DNA of 6,787 nt. It comes from Mycobacterium sp. Lineage in GTDB: Bacteria; Actinomycetota; Actinomycetes; Mycobacteriales; Mycobacteriaceae. Positions within the stretch are counted from its first letter, which is position 1. Every line of letters starts with the position of its first letter. Made by a program: the position numbers and the translations under genes. The notes beneath the pieces are model-generated. The model saw only the letters and a program-made list of their open reading frames with translations. It was not told where the DNA came from and did no database searches. Shown piece by piece: positions 5,350 to 6,787 of the stretch. Location: NCBI GenBank assembly GCA_023264755.1, contig JAHFVB010000279.1, forward strand, positions 1-6,787. The letters run 5' to 3'.

Positions 5350-6787
5350 CGCGTCGATGGCCGCGGCCCTGGCGTCGGCGGCAGTCGCCCCGCTCAGCGC
5401 CGCCGCGGCCGCGGCCTGGCACTGCGCCAGGGTGACCTGGGCGAGCTTGGCGCCCACCCCGGTGACGGCGGCGGCCGCCGCAGACAGGGAGGACACCCCC
5501 AGCCCGACCAGCACGCACGCCAGCAGTGGGTCGGCAGCGGCCTCCCCGCAGACGCCGACCGGCTTGTTCACCGCGACGCCGGCCTTCACGGCGATCTCGA
5601 CCAGGGCCAAGACCGCGGGTTGCCACGGATCGGTGAGCGTGGCCAGTTCAGCCGACATCCGGTCGGCGGCCATCGTGTACTGCGTCAGGTCGTTCGTGCC
5701 GATCGACAGGAAGTCGACGTGTTCGAGGATCCGGTGGGCCAGCAGCGCGGCCGCCGGCACCTCGATCATGACGCCGGGGGTCAGCCCGTGGGCACGGCAC
5801 TGCGCGGCGAACTCCGCTGCCTCGCCCGCGGTGGCGATCATCGGGGCCATCACCCACGGCGCCGAATCGGTCGCCTTGGCCGCGGCCGCGATGCCCTGCA
5901 ACTGCCGGGTGAGGATGCCGGGGTTTCCGTCGGCGATGCGGATGCCCCGCACGCCGAGTGCCGGGTTGGCCTCGTCGGGATGCCCCGCGAACTTGAGCGG
6001 CTTGTCCGAGCCCGCGTCGAGCGTGCGGACCACCACCTTGCTGCCCGCGAACGCGTCGAGCACTTCCCCGTAGATCGTCGCCTGCTCGTCGACCGAGGGC
6101 TCGGTGTCGCGGTTGAGGAAGCAGAGTTCGGTACGGAACAGGCCGACCCCCTCCGCCGGGGTGGCACTGGCCGACCGCGCGGCGGCGCCGTCCTGGACGT
6201 TGGCCAGGATGGCCACCGGGTGGCCGTCGGCGGTGGCGCCCGGACCGGTCCACTGCTTGGCGAGCTCGGCGGTGCGCTGCGCGACGGCGACGGCCTCGGT
6301 GGCGACGGCCGCATCGGGTGCGACGGTGATGGTGCCGAGCGTCCCATCGACCATCACCATCGTGCCCACCGGCACGTCGTCGAGCCCGTCAACGGCTACG
6401 ACGCACGGAATGCCCAACTGGCGGGCGATGATCGCGGTGTGGCTGGTCGGCCCGCCGAGCGTGGTGGCGAGCGCGACCACCAAAGACGCGTCCAGGCCCG
6501 CCGTGTCGACGGGCGCCAGGTCCTCCGCGCACAGGATGGACGGCACGTCCGGGACCGGGACCCCCGGTTCCGGCAGCCCGTTGAGCTCGGCGACCACGCG
6601 GTCGCGGATGTCGCGCAGGTCGGTGACCCGCTCGGCCATCAGGCCGCCGAGCTGGGTGAACATCGTGACGAACTGCTCGACGGCCCCGATGACGGCGCCG
6701 ACCGCAGGACTTCCCTCGCCGATGCGCTTCTCGGCGGCGGCGATCCACGCCCGGTCCTGAGCCAACGTGGCCGTGGCGGCCAAGACC
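5341..6787 (-). CDS. ptsI: Phosphoenolpyruvate-protein phosphotransferase, PTS enzyme I (5' end outside window)
   Basis: Enzyme I takes phosphate from phosphoenolpyruvate onto a histidine and passes it to HPr, the first step of sugar uptake by the phosphotransferase system; it acts in the cytosol. About 482 codons are present. The phosphorylated histidine lies in GGPTSHTAIIARQLGIP (codon at 6441-6439, equivalent to E. coli His189), so roughly the first 70-75 residues are missing past the right edge. The PEP-binding barrel shows VGLFRTELCFLN, VVVRTLDAGSDKPLKF, NPALGVRGIRI, PGVMIEVPAA, DFLSIGTNDLTQYTMAADR, and the catalytic cysteine in VGVCGEAAADP. The C-terminus is strikingly alanine-rich. All key residues seen are intact, and the stop is TGA 5343-5341. 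Pirin follows on the same strand. The presence of a PTS argues against the M. tuberculosis complex and for a fast-growing mycobacterium. Confidence 0.95.
   Translation of the reverse strand, partial: VLAATATLAQDRAWIAAAEKRIGEGSPAVGAVIGAVEQFVTMFTQLGGLMAERVTDLRDIRDRVVAELNGLPEPGVPVPDVPSILCAEDLAPVDTAGLDASLVVALATTLGGPTSHTAIIARQLGIPCVVAVDGLDDVPVGTMVMVDGTLGTITVAPDAAVATEAVAVAQRTAELAKQWTGPGATADGHPVAILANVQDGAAARSASATPAEGVGLFRTELCFLNRDTEPSVDEQATIYGEVLDAFAGSKVVVRTLDAGSDKPLKFAGHPDEANPALGVRGIRIADGNPGILTRQLQGIAAAAKATDSAPWVMAPMIATAGEAAEFAAQCRAHGLTPGVMIEVPAAALLAHRILEHVDFLSIGTNDLTQYTMAADRMSAELATLTDPWQPAVLALVEIAVKAGVAVNKPVGVCGEAAADPLLACVLVGLGVSSLSAAAAAVTGVGAKLAQVTLAQCQAAAAAALSGATAADARAAAIDALG

Noticed and set aside
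5401..5415. GC-only palindrome (GCCGCGGCCGCGGC) near the end of ptsI
   Set aside because: It encodes the alanine-rich C-terminus; runs of alanine codons produce such palindromes by chance.
5183..6073. A 296-codon plus-strand open frame antisense to ptsI
   Set aside because: Ala/Ser/Thr-rich shadow; the minus-strand frame contains complete enzyme I motifs.

Overview
The window is GC-rich DNA with the codon bias and gene content of an actinobacterium, most likely a fast-growing mycobacterium (Mycolicibacterium type). The left edge pairs a TetR-family regulator with a class I SAM-dependent methyltransferase. As far as I recall, this matches the M. tuberculosis Rv0144-Rv0145/Rv0146 block. The right edge carries PTS enzyme I, a system that M. 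tuberculosis lacks and M. smegmatis-like fast growers have. The species assignment is inference from recall; no search was possible.

Layout. Minus strand, 1-489: methyltransferase (3' end outside the window), preceded by its likely partner, a TetR regulator (606-1259). A divergent intergenic region (1260-1430) holds several short dyads. Plus strand, 1431-2012: a second TetR-type regulator that is interrupted by an in-frame TAA at 1887-1889 and so looks like a recent pseudogene or a truncated protein. It is followed by a 727-residue FUSC-family membrane protein (2080-4263), probably an exporter once controlled by that regulator. Just before the FUSC start are a TANNNT -10-like hexamer, an 11-codon ORF whose stop overlaps the FUSC GTG, and a perfect 12-bp palindrome. 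A perfect 24-bp inverted repeat (4249-4301) overlaps the FUSC stop codon and separates it from the convergent pirin gene. Minus strand, 4306-5274: a pirin with intact metal ligands. Minus strand, 5341-6787: enzyme I of the phosphotransferase system, whose 5' end lies outside the window. The 66-bp enzyme I-pirin gap holds an operator-like dyad.

Working together: two regulator/target pairs are visible (TetR with methyltransferase, broken TetR with FUSC exporter). Enzyme I and pirin are co-oriented and close, but the dyad between them suggests pirin may have its own control. There is no CRISPR array, RNA gene, insertion sequence or phage element. Every gene belongs to a known family, so the window does not show an obviously new system. 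The items worth a second look are the nonsense codon in the second TetR, the possible leaderless leader peptide before FUSC, the hairpin that contains the FUSC stop codon, and the short dyads.
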